Assembly (NCBI GenBank): GCA_036733985.1
Contig: DAIMZM010000031.1
Coordinates: 1-23,261, forward strand
Length of the DNA stretch: 23,261 bases
Source: DAIMZM01 sp036733985
GTDB lineage: Bacteria; Bacillota; Dehalobacteriia; UBA4068
Direction of reading: 5' to 3'
The position numbers and the translations under genes are program-made. Below the pieces are notes generated by a model. The model did no database searches. It was not told the origin of the DNA and was given only the letters and a program-made list of their open reading frames with translations. Below, piece after piece: positions 15,031-20,472 of this stretch. Each line of letters begins with the position of its first letter. Position 1 is the first letter of the stretch.

Positions 15031-15063
15031 TTGACAAGAACTGCGGCCGCAACGGCTTGTCAA
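15031..15063. repeat. Inverted repeat around a TGCGGCCGCA palindrome, upstream of the small cysteine-rich gene
   Basis: TTGACAAG at 15031-15038 and CTTGTCAA at 15056-15063 are perfect 8-base arms, and the spacer contains the 10-base palindrome TGCGGCCGCA at 15042-15051. It lies about 65 bases upstream of the gene at 15127. The left arm begins with a consensus -35 hexamer, but no matching -10 box is present at normal spacing. It may be an operator or an mRNA-leader hairpin. Confidence 0.4.
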
Positions 15064-15126
15064 TATCCCCTAGCCTCTTGATGCAACCGACAACGTCAAA
15101 ACGAATTAAGCGGAGGGAGTAAGACC

Positions 15127-15474
15127 ATGGCAGAATATAAACCTGAAATTAGACCCGAACCCATACGTTCCTCATGCGTCAGCACCAGCGAACATAGCGC
15201 CGCCGTCAATATCGCGGTCCGCTTGCGGCCGGAGGTAACCGTCCATGCCATTGCAACGGAATGCTGCGGCGGGCCGGAAGTGCGGCATTGCTTTCGCCCG
15301 GGGACCTGCTGCAATAATATCGGCTGCGACGTCCTTATCACGCAGCCGATATTAATCAAGCTGTCCCTTGAATACGGCGCGGACGCCCATCCCGGCCAGC
15401 CCAGCATGGACTGCCGGAGAATTCCGATCATGTTTGACGGCGAGGAAGCGGAAAACCCGGATCCTGGCAGATGA
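15127..15474 (+). CDS. Small cysteine-rich protein, spore-surface-like, function unknown
   Basis: This 115-residue protein has eight cysteines at residues 17, 46, 47, 55, 61, 62, 67 and 96, including a CCGGP segment and a CCNNIGC segment. The pattern is hydrophobic strand, CCG.P, C..CC...C, then an ITQPILI strand and a short tail. It resembles small proteins common in clostridia that I associate with spore coat or exosporium layers, but I cannot name a family. GGAGGGAG lies about 6 bases before the ATG. No signal peptide is seen. The gene stands alone between the cluster terminator and comB, and its coding sequence contains a 14-base hairpin at 15315-15354. A metal- or disulfide-linked structural role is a guess. 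Confidence 0.7.
   Translation: MAEYKPEIRPEPIRSSCVSTSEHSAAVNIAVRLRPEVTVHAIATECCGGPEVRHCFRPGTCCNNIGCDVLITQPILIKLSLEYGADAHPGQPSMDCRRIPIMFDGEEAENPDPGR
15315..15354. repeat. Perfect 14-bp inverted repeat inside the cysteine-rich gene
   Basis: The arms TAATATCGGCTGCG (15315-15328) and CGCAGCCGATATTA (15341-15354) are perfect reverse complements around a 12-base loop. They lie fully inside the reading frame, spanning codons for NNIGCDVLITQPILI. No U-tract follows, so it is not a normal terminator. Confidence 0.75.
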
Positions 15475-15498
15475 CGCTAATTAATCATTGACCCTCCC

Positions 15499-15553
15499 GG
15501 CTCCTTATAGGCTCCTTATAGGCCCCTCATAGGCTCCTCATAGGCTCCTCTTA
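15499..15553. repeat. Five tandem copies of an 11-bp unit (GGCTCCTYATA)
   Basis: Units start at 15499, 15510, 15521, 15532 and 15543, each 11 bases: two GGCTCCTTATA, then GGCCCCTCATA, GGCTCCTCATA and GGCTCCTCTTA. They lie between the convergent cysteine-rich gene and comB. Confidence 0.85.
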
Positions 15554-15606
15554 AACCAGGCTGCATAAAGGTAAAGCTTGGCCTGTGGCAAGGGGAGCCT
15601 ATTTAC
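15540..15606 (+). terminator. Possible long-loop terminator using a tandem unit as its left arm
   Basis: ATAGGCTCCTC at 15540-15550 can pair along all 11 bases (one G-U) with GGGGAGCCTAT at 15592-15602, followed by TTTA. The loop is about 41 bases. Other tandem units could pair with the same right arm. It is suitably placed to end the upstream plus-strand gene, but the long loop and short U-tract make it weak. Confidence 0.3.
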
Positions 15607-15667
15607 GCCCAAAGGCCGGTATCGGTGCTGAAGCGTCATCAACCCGGGCCGTAAGATTGTACCAGCC

Positions 15668-16363
15668 TCAGTCCGGCCTGACTGAGGTCAGGCAATAGAA
15701 ACCGGCGGCGTTTTTCTCCGCCCTCAGCACAAAATCAAAACGGTTGACAGCGGTGCAGCGCCAAAAATCCCCTTCCGGGGACCAATCCGCGTTCTTCGGA
15801 TCAAAAAAGCGCCGGCCGGCGCCCTGACGCAGTCTTTCCAAGGCAGCATCCAGATCATAAGCGCTGTTTTCCAGCAGGCTTTTGATGTATTCGGCGCAGA
15901 CCATATCCTCCTCCGCCGGGGCAATCCCGGCATCACCCATGGCCACCAAGGAAACGGTTGCCGGCGCCTGAGCCCGGATATAAGCGGCCACCGCCTGGGC
16001 ATTGACCAGGCTGCCGGTGATGATCTCCCCTGCTTTTTCCGCCCGGATCAGGCCCTGGGTGCCGGAACTGGTGGTATGCACCAGGGTTTTGCCCCGGAAA
16101 TCCACCGCTGCCAGCTGGGTTGGGGAATTGCCATAATCGAAGCCAGGCTGTATCCGGCCCTGGCGTTCGCCGATCAGGATATAGTCCGGATGTTCCGCCT
16201 TCAGCTGATAGGCCAATTGGATCCCCGCCACGGGGATGACTTTAGCCGCGCCGCCGGCCATCACATAGCAAGCCACGGAAAAGGCCCGAAAAACGTCGAT
16301 GATCACGGTCAGGCCGGTGGCCTGTCCGGCCCCCGCTAATAATTGCAGGATCTTGATTTCCAA
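15668..16363 (-). CDS. comB: ComB-family 2-phosphosulfolactate phosphatase
   Basis: The minus-strand protein has the ComB landmarks: TVIIDVFRAFSVA near the N-terminus, IGERQGRIQPGFDYGNSP in the middle, and TTSSGTQGL followed by GSLVNAQAVA. ComB hydrolyses 2-phospho-3-sulfolactate in coenzyme M synthesis in methanogens; relatives in spore formers act in sulfolactate synthesis. I prefer the TTG start at 16363 (231 residues). GGAGGTG at 16376-16370 lies 6 bases ahead of it, while the in-frame ATG at 16378 overlaps that site and coincides with the predicted transcription start. The alternative gives 236 residues. No comA or other sulfolactate gene is adjacent, so its pathway here is unproven. It is convergent with the cysteine-rich gene. 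Confidence 0.85.
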   Translation of the reverse strand: MEIKILQLLAGAGQATGLTVIIDVFRAFSVACYVMAGGAAKVIPVAGIQLAYQLKAEHPDYILIGERQGRIQPGFDYGNSPTQLAAVDFRGKTLVHTTSSGTQGLIRAEKAGEIITGSLVNAQAVAAYIRAQAPATVSLVAMGDAGIAPAEEDMVCAEYIKSLLENSAYDLDAALERLRQGAGRRFFDPKNADWSPEGDFWRCTAVNRFDFVLRAEKNAAGFYCLTSVRPD

Positions 16364-16384
16364 ACTTCCCACCTCCATGGGCTA

Positions 16385-16413
16385 ATAGTAACCGCTTTTC
16401 TTGAAAGTGTCAA
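16385..16413 (-). promoter_or_regulatory. Promoter of comB
   Basis: On the minus strand, TTGACA (16413-16408), 17 bases, then TACTAT (16390-16385). The predicted start of transcription falls near 16378. CTTGAAA at 16400-16406 and TTTCAAG at 16428-16434 form a 7-base inverted repeat overlapping the promoter, a possible operator. Confidence 0.65.
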
Positions 16414-16455
16414 ATCAAAGCTGCGCATTTCAAGACAAAGAAAACGCCTGATCCG

Positions 16456-16507
16456 GCATCTGCTGTAACGGCGGAAAAGAGAACGTTTGGCGTTCTTTTT
16501 TTTTGCC
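16456..16507 (+). promoter_or_regulatory. Structured leader-like element, copy 1 (small hairpin plus terminator hairpin)
   Basis: The shared block begins GCATCTGC and contains ACGGCGGAAAAGAGAACG. A small hairpin (TCTGC with GCGGA, one G-U) is followed by AGAACG-TTTGG-CGTTCT and nine T residues, a good intrinsic terminator on the plus strand. No intact plus-strand gene lies upstream to need it. It sits about 55 bases before the nucleoside-hydrolase remnant, as an attenuator would. It aligns with copy 2 at 17091. Confidence 0.55.
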
Positions 16508-16560
16508 GCCGCTAATCGGCCGCAAAGGCGTATAAACCCCTAAGGCTGATATGGGGGCGG

Positions 16561-16775
16561 GTTGTGGACGATGGCCTGGCTATCCTCCATTGCCTGGACT
16601 CCGGCAAGGCGGAGGCGCCGGGGATCACCGCCACCTTTGGCAACGGCAGCCTGGATACCACCGGGGCATCCTTCAGCCTTTGTGCATCGCTGGGAAAATC
16701 CTGGACGAGCCGAATTTTTCCTGCGACAGGGAGGCTGCGCATGGATATGGCCCGCTGCCGGAAAATGCTTTTTGA
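16561..16775 (+). pseudogene. Remnant of a nucleoside hydrolase N-terminal region
   Basis: From 16561 the frame reads VVDDGLAILHCL, then GITATFGNGSLDTT, which resembles the DDALAIL and GITTVFGN motifs of inosine/uridine-type nucleoside hydrolases. The start codon region and the first Asp residues are missing. Near 16690 the family-like reading appears to shift frame, continuing as GKILDEPNFSCDREAAHGYG and stopping at 16775. The catalytic His-bearing C-terminal two thirds are absent. The match is by eye and moderate. If right, it once released bases from nucleosides, in keeping with the purine flavour of the cluster upstream. Confidence 0.45.
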
Positions 16776-16978
16776 ATGCGGCTTTTCCTATATCAGGGAA
16801 AGCGCTTCCGCCTGCTGGCCGCCACCTATGGGGGCAGCAGCCGGGAAGGGGTTTTCCAGCCTTTGTCCGGGGCGGCTGAAATCCGCTGCCGCTCCACAGC
16901 GTCCTGCAGCCGGGAGACACGGCGGATTTGATTCCGGAAGCGGAGCAGACCTGCCTGATACCGGAAGCCGGGACCTGA
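16776..16978 (+). pseudogene. Remnant of an ABC-transporter ATPase C-terminal domain
   Basis: A frame from 16776 reads LYQGKRFRLLAATYGGSSREG and continues VFQPLSGAAEIRCRSTA. It then diverges, and a one-frame shift at about 16901 continues as VLQPGDTADLIPEAEQ to TGA at 16976-16978. The strand pattern (ykG..yr......g, GqeI.vrs, L.pGD.v.l.) resembles the OB/TOBE domain of PotA/MalK-like ATPases. No Walker or signature motifs remain. It begins exactly where the nucleoside-hydrolase remnant ends, suggesting a deletion joined two genes. The family call is tentative. Confidence 0.35.
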
Positions 16979-17018
16979 AAACCATTAATTACTTATTTAT
17001 TAATAATAAGGAGAAATC

Positions 17019-17086
17019 ATGAGAAGCAGTCAAAAATCATTTTTGCCAATGGCACTTTTTTAACCGGAACTGATGATAAAATCCTA
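17019..17086 (+). pseudogene. Remnant of an amidohydrolase 5' end
   Basis: AAGGAG precedes ATG at 17019, but that frame stops after 14 codons (MRSSQKSFLPMALF). One frame over, from 17030, it reads SKIIFANGTFLTGTDDKIL, like the first strand of amidohydrolases of the guanine deaminase/SsnA type. A single indel near 17030 would join the start to this frame. The frame then runs into the structured element at 17091 and carries no metal-binding motif. Confidence 0.35.
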
Positions 17087-17090
17087 ATGT

Positions 17091-17144
17091 GCATCTGCCT
17101 CTACGGCAGAAAAGAGAACGCAAAGCATTCTTTTTTTGTTTGCC
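17091..17144 (+). promoter_or_regulatory. Structured leader-like element, copy 2 (small hairpin plus terminator hairpin)
   Basis: It aligns with 16456-16507 through GCATCTGC, ACGGC.GAAAAGAGAACG and the closing T-run and GCC. The first hairpin here is TCTGCC-TCTAC-GGCAGA, fully paired, and the second is AGAACGC-AAA-GCATTCT with one mismatch, then seven T residues. Loop sequences differ while pairing is largely kept. It lies about 80 bases before the broken start at 17169 and about 75 before the lysin promoter. Confidence 0.55.
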
Positions 17145-17219
17145 AAATAGATCGAAAGGAGAGGAGCGATGACCAATTAAGACGTATGCTTTTTGAATAG
17201 CGATATCAACGGCTGGAGC

Positions 17220-17248
17220 ATGTCACTTTTTATGGAATAAACTATACT
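17220..17248 (+). promoter_or_regulatory. Promoter of the CHAP-domain protein gene
   Basis: ATGTCA at 17220-17225, a 17-base spacer, then TATACT at 17243-17248. Transcription would start about 23 bases before the ATG, leaving a short leader containing GGAGGTG. Confidence 0.5.
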
Positions 17249-17277
17249 ATGATGTAGGTGGAGGTGAATATAACAGC

Positions 17278-17922
17278 ATGACGCAAAAGAGTAATATTTT
17301 GGCGATTGCCGCCAAGGAAGTGGGGTACAAGCAGGCCGCTAACGGCTCCAATAAGTATGGGGTCTGGTACGGGGCGGATAAGCAGCCCTGGTGCGCCATC
17401 TTCCTTTCCTGGTGCGCGGCCCAGGCGGGCATTGGGAATGATGTTATCCCCAAATTTGCCTATGTGCCCCATGGCATGGGCTTCTATAAGGGGCAGGGCC
17501 GGTTCAGGGCAGCAAAAGGCTACACGCCGCAGCCGGGGGATATCGTCTTTTACGACTTCAATTCCAACGGCACATCAGACCATGTGGGCATCGTCACCGG
17601 CTACAGCAACCACATGATCAGCACCATCGAAGGCAACACATCCAGCGTCAGCCAGACTAACGGCGGCGCGGTGGAGCGGAAGCGGCGGAGCGCGGTATCA
17701 GGCGTGGCCGGATACGGTTTACCGAAATATGCGGAGGAGGAAGAGGACGTGGAAATCATCACAGTGAAGGTCAAGAGCCTGGACACCGGGGACTACATCG
17801 AGGTGGAGGCTGTCAACGTAGGGGGCAGCAATTATATCAAGCTGCGGGATATCCAAAAGTTGGTTCCGGTCAAAATCGATTGGGACGGGAAGAACCCCAC
17901 CATGAATCTGGCGTATAAGTAA
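17278..17922 (+). CDS. CHAP-domain cysteine peptidase/amidase, lysin-like
   Basis: This 214-residue protein has an N-terminal CHAP domain (residues 1-150) with catalytic Cys39 in QPWCAIFLSWC, His102 in TSDHVGIV and Glu118 in IEGNTS. YTPQPGDIVFYDF precedes the histidine, as is usual. A short acidic linker (EEEEDVE) leads to a C-terminal module (about 160-214) of the KLRDIQKLVP type, common in phage lysins and wall-bound proteins of Bacillota. Such enzymes cut peptidoglycan peptide cross-links. No signal peptide is visible, which fits a phage endolysin needing a holin. No other phage genes are nearby, so it looks like an isolated prophage relic or a domesticated hydrolase. GGAGGTG at 17260-17266 is 11 bases before the ATG. 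Confidence 0.88.
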   Translation: MTQKSNILAIAAKEVGYKQAANGSNKYGVWYGADKQPWCAIFLSWCAAQAGIGNDVIPKFAYVPHGMGFYKGQGRFRAAKGYTPQPGDIVFYDFNSNGTSDHVGIVTGYSNHMISTIEGNTSSVSQTNGGAVERKRRSAVSGVAGYGLPKYAEEEEDVEIITVKVKSLDTGDYIEVEAVNVGGSNYIKLRDIQKLVPVKIDWDGKNPTMNLAYK

Positions 17923-17986
17923 GGCGGCCGGGCCGGTACGGCAGAATTGCTGATACGGCAATAAGGGCGGGGCGCGCTGCCGTGAT

Positions 17987-18037
17987 AAAAAGCAGGGGTT
18001 AAGCGGTCGTCTTCTGACTACTTAACCTTTGCTTTTT
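17987..18037. terminator. Strong terminator after the CHAP gene, possibly bidirectional
   Basis: A 17-base stem (17987-18003 with 18021-18037, two G-U pairs) begins with AAAAAGCA and ends TGCTTTTT. The 17-base loop can itself form a short GGTC/GACT helix. Confidence 0.85.
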
Positions 18038-18109
18038 GATGCCTGTATGCACCAATCTCAAAAACGTGAATAATATTTACCAAAAGTGGTAAGAAGGGTG
18101 GGCTTTATC

Positions 18110-18568
18110 ATGCTCAAACAGCCGCGTTATATTTTTGTTCAGATGCCGAATCAGACTTTAAGAGATATTCTGATGCAGTCGATACGGCAGTCGGCTAAAG
18201 CAATAGAACTGTACAATAATTTATTAAAGCAAGCTTCCGACGAATTCAATATAAGCCTGCTGAACAATATCCTGGCCTCTGAAATTAGAACCATGGATCG
18301 ATTAAAAACCGAATATCAGCAAAACTTCGGACCTGTTCCCAGCTACGCGGTCGAACCGGCGGACACGGCGTTTAGTTCGTTTATTGAAGGATTATTGCTC
18401 GCGTTTACCAACAATAATCAATCGATAAACTTCGAACGTGAAGTCTTAGATCGAATGCAGGCGCAGGGAATAGGTTTTCAGCTCTATATGTACTTACTGA
18501 TAAATGATATGGCGCAACAAAACTTACTCAATACGCTATACACTTATAATTTGTACCAAACTAAATAA
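18110..18568 (+). CDS. Helical ferritin-like protein, function unknown
   Basis: This 152-residue, almost wholly alpha-helical protein has two amphipathic helical pairs. The first (LRDILMQSIRQSAKAIELYN, then ISLLNNILASEIRTMDRLKTEY) has the ferritin-like spacing of E..Y and E....., but the usual ExxH histidine is Asp, so a di-iron site is doubtful. The second pair is at about 95-150 (FSSFIEGLLLAFTNNN and a Tyr-rich C-terminus). Clostridial proteins of this shape are often found near spore or stress genes. The ATG at 18110 is chosen because AGAAGGGTGGG lies just upstream; a GTG at 18086 would precede that site. The gene is visibly AT-richer and uses A/T-ending codons far more than its neighbours, suggesting transfer or low expression bias. 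Confidence 0.7.
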   Translation: MLKQPRYIFVQMPNQTLRDILMQSIRQSAKAIELYNNLLKQASDEFNISLLNNILASEIRTMDRLKTEYQQNFGPVPSYAVEPADTAFSSFIEGLLLAFTNNNQSINFEREVLDRMQAQGIGFQLYMYLLINDMAQQNLLNTLYTYNLYQTK

Positions 18569-18639
18569 TAATTATAGCGCTCTGCTAAAACGATAGAGGC
18601 CTCAGTAACCCTCCTCTCATACGCCGTCGTCAACTAATG

Positions 18640-18678
18640 TCCTCCTGGCCTTAGTACACGGCTGGGAGGAGCGTTTTT
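18640..18678 (+). terminator. Terminator after the helical protein gene
   Basis: TCCTCCTGGCC (18640-18650) pairs with GGCTGGGAGGA (18660-18670) over 11 positions (two G-U), with a 9-base loop, then GCGTTTTT. Confidence 0.85.
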
Positions 18679-18720
18679 ATATAGATAGGCTTCAACGTAG
18701 GCAATAAAATCCTTCGTAAA

Positions 18721-18752
18721 AGAAAAAGCCGCGTACCATCTTGATACGCGAC
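18721..18752 (-). terminator. Terminator of the tRNA operon
   Basis: On the minus strand GTCGCGTA (18752-18745) pairs with TACGCGGC (18735-18728), followed by TTTTTCT. A second small hairpin, GCCGCT-CCT-AGCGGC at 18760-18774, directly abuts the CCA end of tRNA-Lys and may guide 3' processing. Confidence 0.85.
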
Positions 18753-18774
18753 TTTGGCTGCCGCTCCTAGCGGC

Positions 18775-18850
18775 TGGTGAGCCATCCGCGATTCGAACGC
18801 GGGACACCCTGATTAAAAGTCAGGTGCTCTGCCGGCTGAGCTAATGGCTC
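18775..18850 (-). tRNA. tRNA-Lys (UUU)
   Basis: On the minus strand the 76 bases fold as a standard cloverleaf. The acceptor GAGCCAT/ATGGCTC is perfect, the anticodon stem is CCTGA/TCAGG with loop CTTTTAA (anticodon UUU), the T-arm is CCGCG-TTCGAAT-CGCGG, and the discriminator A and CCA are encoded. It is the last gene of a His-Gln-Lys operon. Confidence 0.97.
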
Positions 18851-18936
18851 CTATACTGTTTTGGTAAAACACCCGGTGCAGCGCAGCAGGCGGCGGCCGC
18901 TTGAGGCGGGCGGCGCGCCTCCTTCCGCGGAAACTC

Positions 18937-19012
18937 TGGCTGGGGTGGCAGGATTCGAACCTACGAAATACCGATTCCAAAGACCGGTGCCTTACCGCTT
19001 GGCTACACCCCA
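18937..19012 (-). tRNA. tRNA-Gln (UUG)
   Basis: On the minus strand, acceptor TGGGGTG/CACCCCA, anticodon stem CCGGT/ATCGG (one G-U) with loop CTTTGGA (anticodon UUG), a T-loop TTCGAAT, discriminator G and encoded CCA. It is the middle gene of the tRNA operon. Confidence 0.97.
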
Positions 19013-19081
19013 ATGCTGAAGTAAGCCGAATGACATTGCCAAAGGCAAAGCCGCGTTGCCGCGGCTCTGCCCCAAGCTGTC

Positions 19082-19158
19082 TGGGGTGAATGAAGGGGTT
19101 CGAACCCTCGAATGCCGGAGCCACAATCCGGTGCGTTAGCCGCTTCGCCACATCCACC
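19082..19158 (-). tRNA. tRNA-His (GUG)
   Basis: On the minus strand, anticodon stem CCGGA/TCCGG with loop TTGTGGC (anticodon GUG), acceptor GTGGATG/CATTCAC with one G-U, T-loop TTCGAAC, discriminator C and encoded CCA. The template encodes the extra G(-1) at 19158, which pairs with the discriminator C, the identity mark of bacterial tRNA-His. First gene of the operon. Confidence 0.97.
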
Positions 19159-19171
19159 ACGCGCGAAGAAT

Positions 19172-19200
19172 ATAGTACCAAAATACAGGCTGATTGTCAA
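19172..19200 (-). promoter_or_regulatory. Promoter of the tRNA-His-Gln-Lys operon
   Basis: On the minus strand, TTGACA (19200-19195), 17 bases, then TACTAT (19177-19172). Transcription would start a few bases before tRNA-His. The boxes are identical to those of the comB promoter. Confidence 0.8.
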
Positions 19201-19285
19201 GTGGTTTTTCCGGTTCTCTGCCTGCGCTTAACAATTATCCAGCCTGTTGCAGGAGATATGGCCGGGATCAGCGAAAATTATCCAC

Positions 19286-20215
19286 ATGAGAAGGATGAAA
19301 ATACCAAAATTTTCGCCAAACCTGTTGAAAAGCCCCGCTGCCCTGGTTATTGTGCTGATCCTGGCCCTGGCCTCCTATTATTTTTCCGGCGGCAACGCCC
19401 ATATCCTGCTCTCCGGCGGCAGAATTTCCCCGGCGGCCCAAGTCCGGCTGCAAGACGATGAGCTGGCCCTGTTCTTTTTGGATGTGGGCCAGGGGGACTG
19501 TATCCTGGTGGAAAAAGGAGATCAGGCCATGCTGGTGGATACCGGCAGCGGCGACGCTGTGATGGCTGTGCTGAATTTCCTTTCCGCCCGCCAGGTGCCG
19601 GATATCGATATCCTGGTGCTGACCCATGGTCACGAGGATCATATCGGCAATGCCGGGGAAGTGCTGCGCCGTTATGACGTGGGCACGGTCTACCTGCCGG
19701 AGCAGGCCGCGGATTCCGCTGTTTACCGGGATCTGCTGGTTCTCATCGATAAATACGACGTGCCCCAGGTAGAAGCCTGGGCCGGGGACAGCTTCCCCTT
19801 TGCCGGCGCGGACTGCCAAATCATTTCCCCCAGCCAGGACTATGGCCCGGAGGATTTGAACAACAGCTCCCTGGTACTGCTGCTGACCTATGGCGAAACC
19901 CGTTTTCTCCTGACCGGCGACGCCGAGACCCGGGCGGAGCGGGATATCCTGGACCAGGGCTGGGATATTGACGCGGATTTATTGAAAATCGGCCATCATG
20001 GCAGCGCCAGTTCCACCGGAGCGGCTTTCCTGGCCGCGGTCAGCCCGGAGATCGCCCTGATTTCCCTGGCCGGGGATAATGAATACGGTTTCCCCCATCA
20101 AGAAGTGATGCGGACCCTAAACGCAGCCAATCTGATCCTCTACCGCACAGATCTGCACGGTTCGGTGGCCGCCGTCAGCAACGGCCAGGCCATCGCCATT
20201 GTTACCGACCGCTAG
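19286..20215 (+). CDS. Membrane-anchored or secreted metallo-beta-lactamase-fold protein related to the ComEC C-terminal domain
   Basis: From the ATG at 19286 the protein is 309 residues. A basic start (MRRMKIPKF) and hydrophobic helix at about 17-34 form a signal or membrane anchor, so the enzyme domain is outside. The catalytic domain begins LALFFLDVGQGDCILV and has THGHEDH (His114, His116, Asp118, His119), FLLTGDAE, and KIGHHGS with His237/His238, all as in ComEC-type metallo-beta-lactamase domains. Stand-alone homologues are probable phosphodiesterases or nucleases; the activity here is unproven. The start is uncertain, because no good ribosome site precedes 19286; a TTG at 19247 in the same frame is an alternative. 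It heads an operon with a DUF3006 protein, comEA and comEC. Confidence 0.88.
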   Translation: MRRMKIPKFSPNLLKSPAALVIVLILALASYYFSGGNAHILLSGGRISPAAQVRLQDDELALFFLDVGQGDCILVEKGDQAMLVDTGSGDAVMAVLNFLSARQVPDIDILVLTHGHEDHIGNAGEVLRRYDVGTVYLPEQAADSAVYRDLLVLIDKYDVPQVEAWAGDSFPFAGADCQIISPSQDYGPEDLNNSSLVLLLTYGETRFLLTGDAETRAERDILDQGWDIDADLLKIGHHGSASSTGAAFLAAVSPEIALISLAGDNEYGFPHQEVMRTLNAANLILYRTDLHGSVAAVSNGQAIAIVTDR

Positions 20216-20239
20216 AGCTGGGAGAAAGGAGGCCTGGAC

Positions 20240-20464
20240 ATGACCATCACCATCGCTTATTTCGAAAGGGATATCGCCGTATGCTATGACGGAGCGGGAC
20301 GGGTGCTCAATATCCATCTGGGCGAACTGCCGGAGGAGGCCCGGGAAGGCGATACGCTGCGGTATGCCGACGGTGAGGGCTATGTGATCGCCGGCGCGGA
20401 AAGCGCGGATCATAATGCCCGGATCGCGGATAAACGGCTGCGGCATTTCTACGACGAAAACTGA
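20240..20464 (+). CDS. DUF3006-family small protein
   Basis: This 74-residue protein has the DUF3006 pattern: a first strand ending AVCYDGAGRVLNI, then LGELPEEAREGDTLRY, and a C-terminal charged helix (NARIADKRLRHFYDEN). The family folds as a small beta-barrel and typically sits next to secreted metallo-beta-lactamase proteins, as here, 24 bases after the preceding gene. AAAGGAGG lies about 9 bases ahead of the ATG. Role unknown; a partner or folding aid of the upstream enzyme is an inference from repeated gene pairing. Confidence 0.85.
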   Translation: MTITIAYFERDIAVCYDGAGRVLNIHLGELPEEAREGDTLRYADGEGYVIAGAESADHNARIADKRLRHFYDEN

Positions 20465-20472
20465 GGCTGCTT

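Larger units (their letters stand above)
16380..17277. other. About 900 bases without an intact gene: decayed remnants and structured repeats
   Basis: After the comB promoter there is no intact gene until 17278. The stretch contains two related hairpin-terminator elements (16456 and 17091), frameshifted fragments resembling a nucleoside hydrolase, an ABC-transporter ATPase C-terminus and an amidohydrolase start, and a promoter for the lysin-like gene. An exact 13-base repeat, ATGCTTTTTGAAT, occurs at 16765 and 17186. At 17169 a well-placed ribosome site precedes ATG ACC AAT TAA, a start that stops at codon 4. Confidence 0.6.

Noticed and set aside
15499..15553. The tandem 11-bp units as a possible CRISPR array.
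   Set aside because: Units are contiguous with no spacers, far too short, and no cas genes are present.
18775..19158. The tRNA cluster as an integration site with an att repeat for the neighbouring lysin gene.
   Set aside because: I saw no direct repeat of a tRNA 3' end nearby and no integrase gene. The tRNAs, promoter and terminator are all intact.
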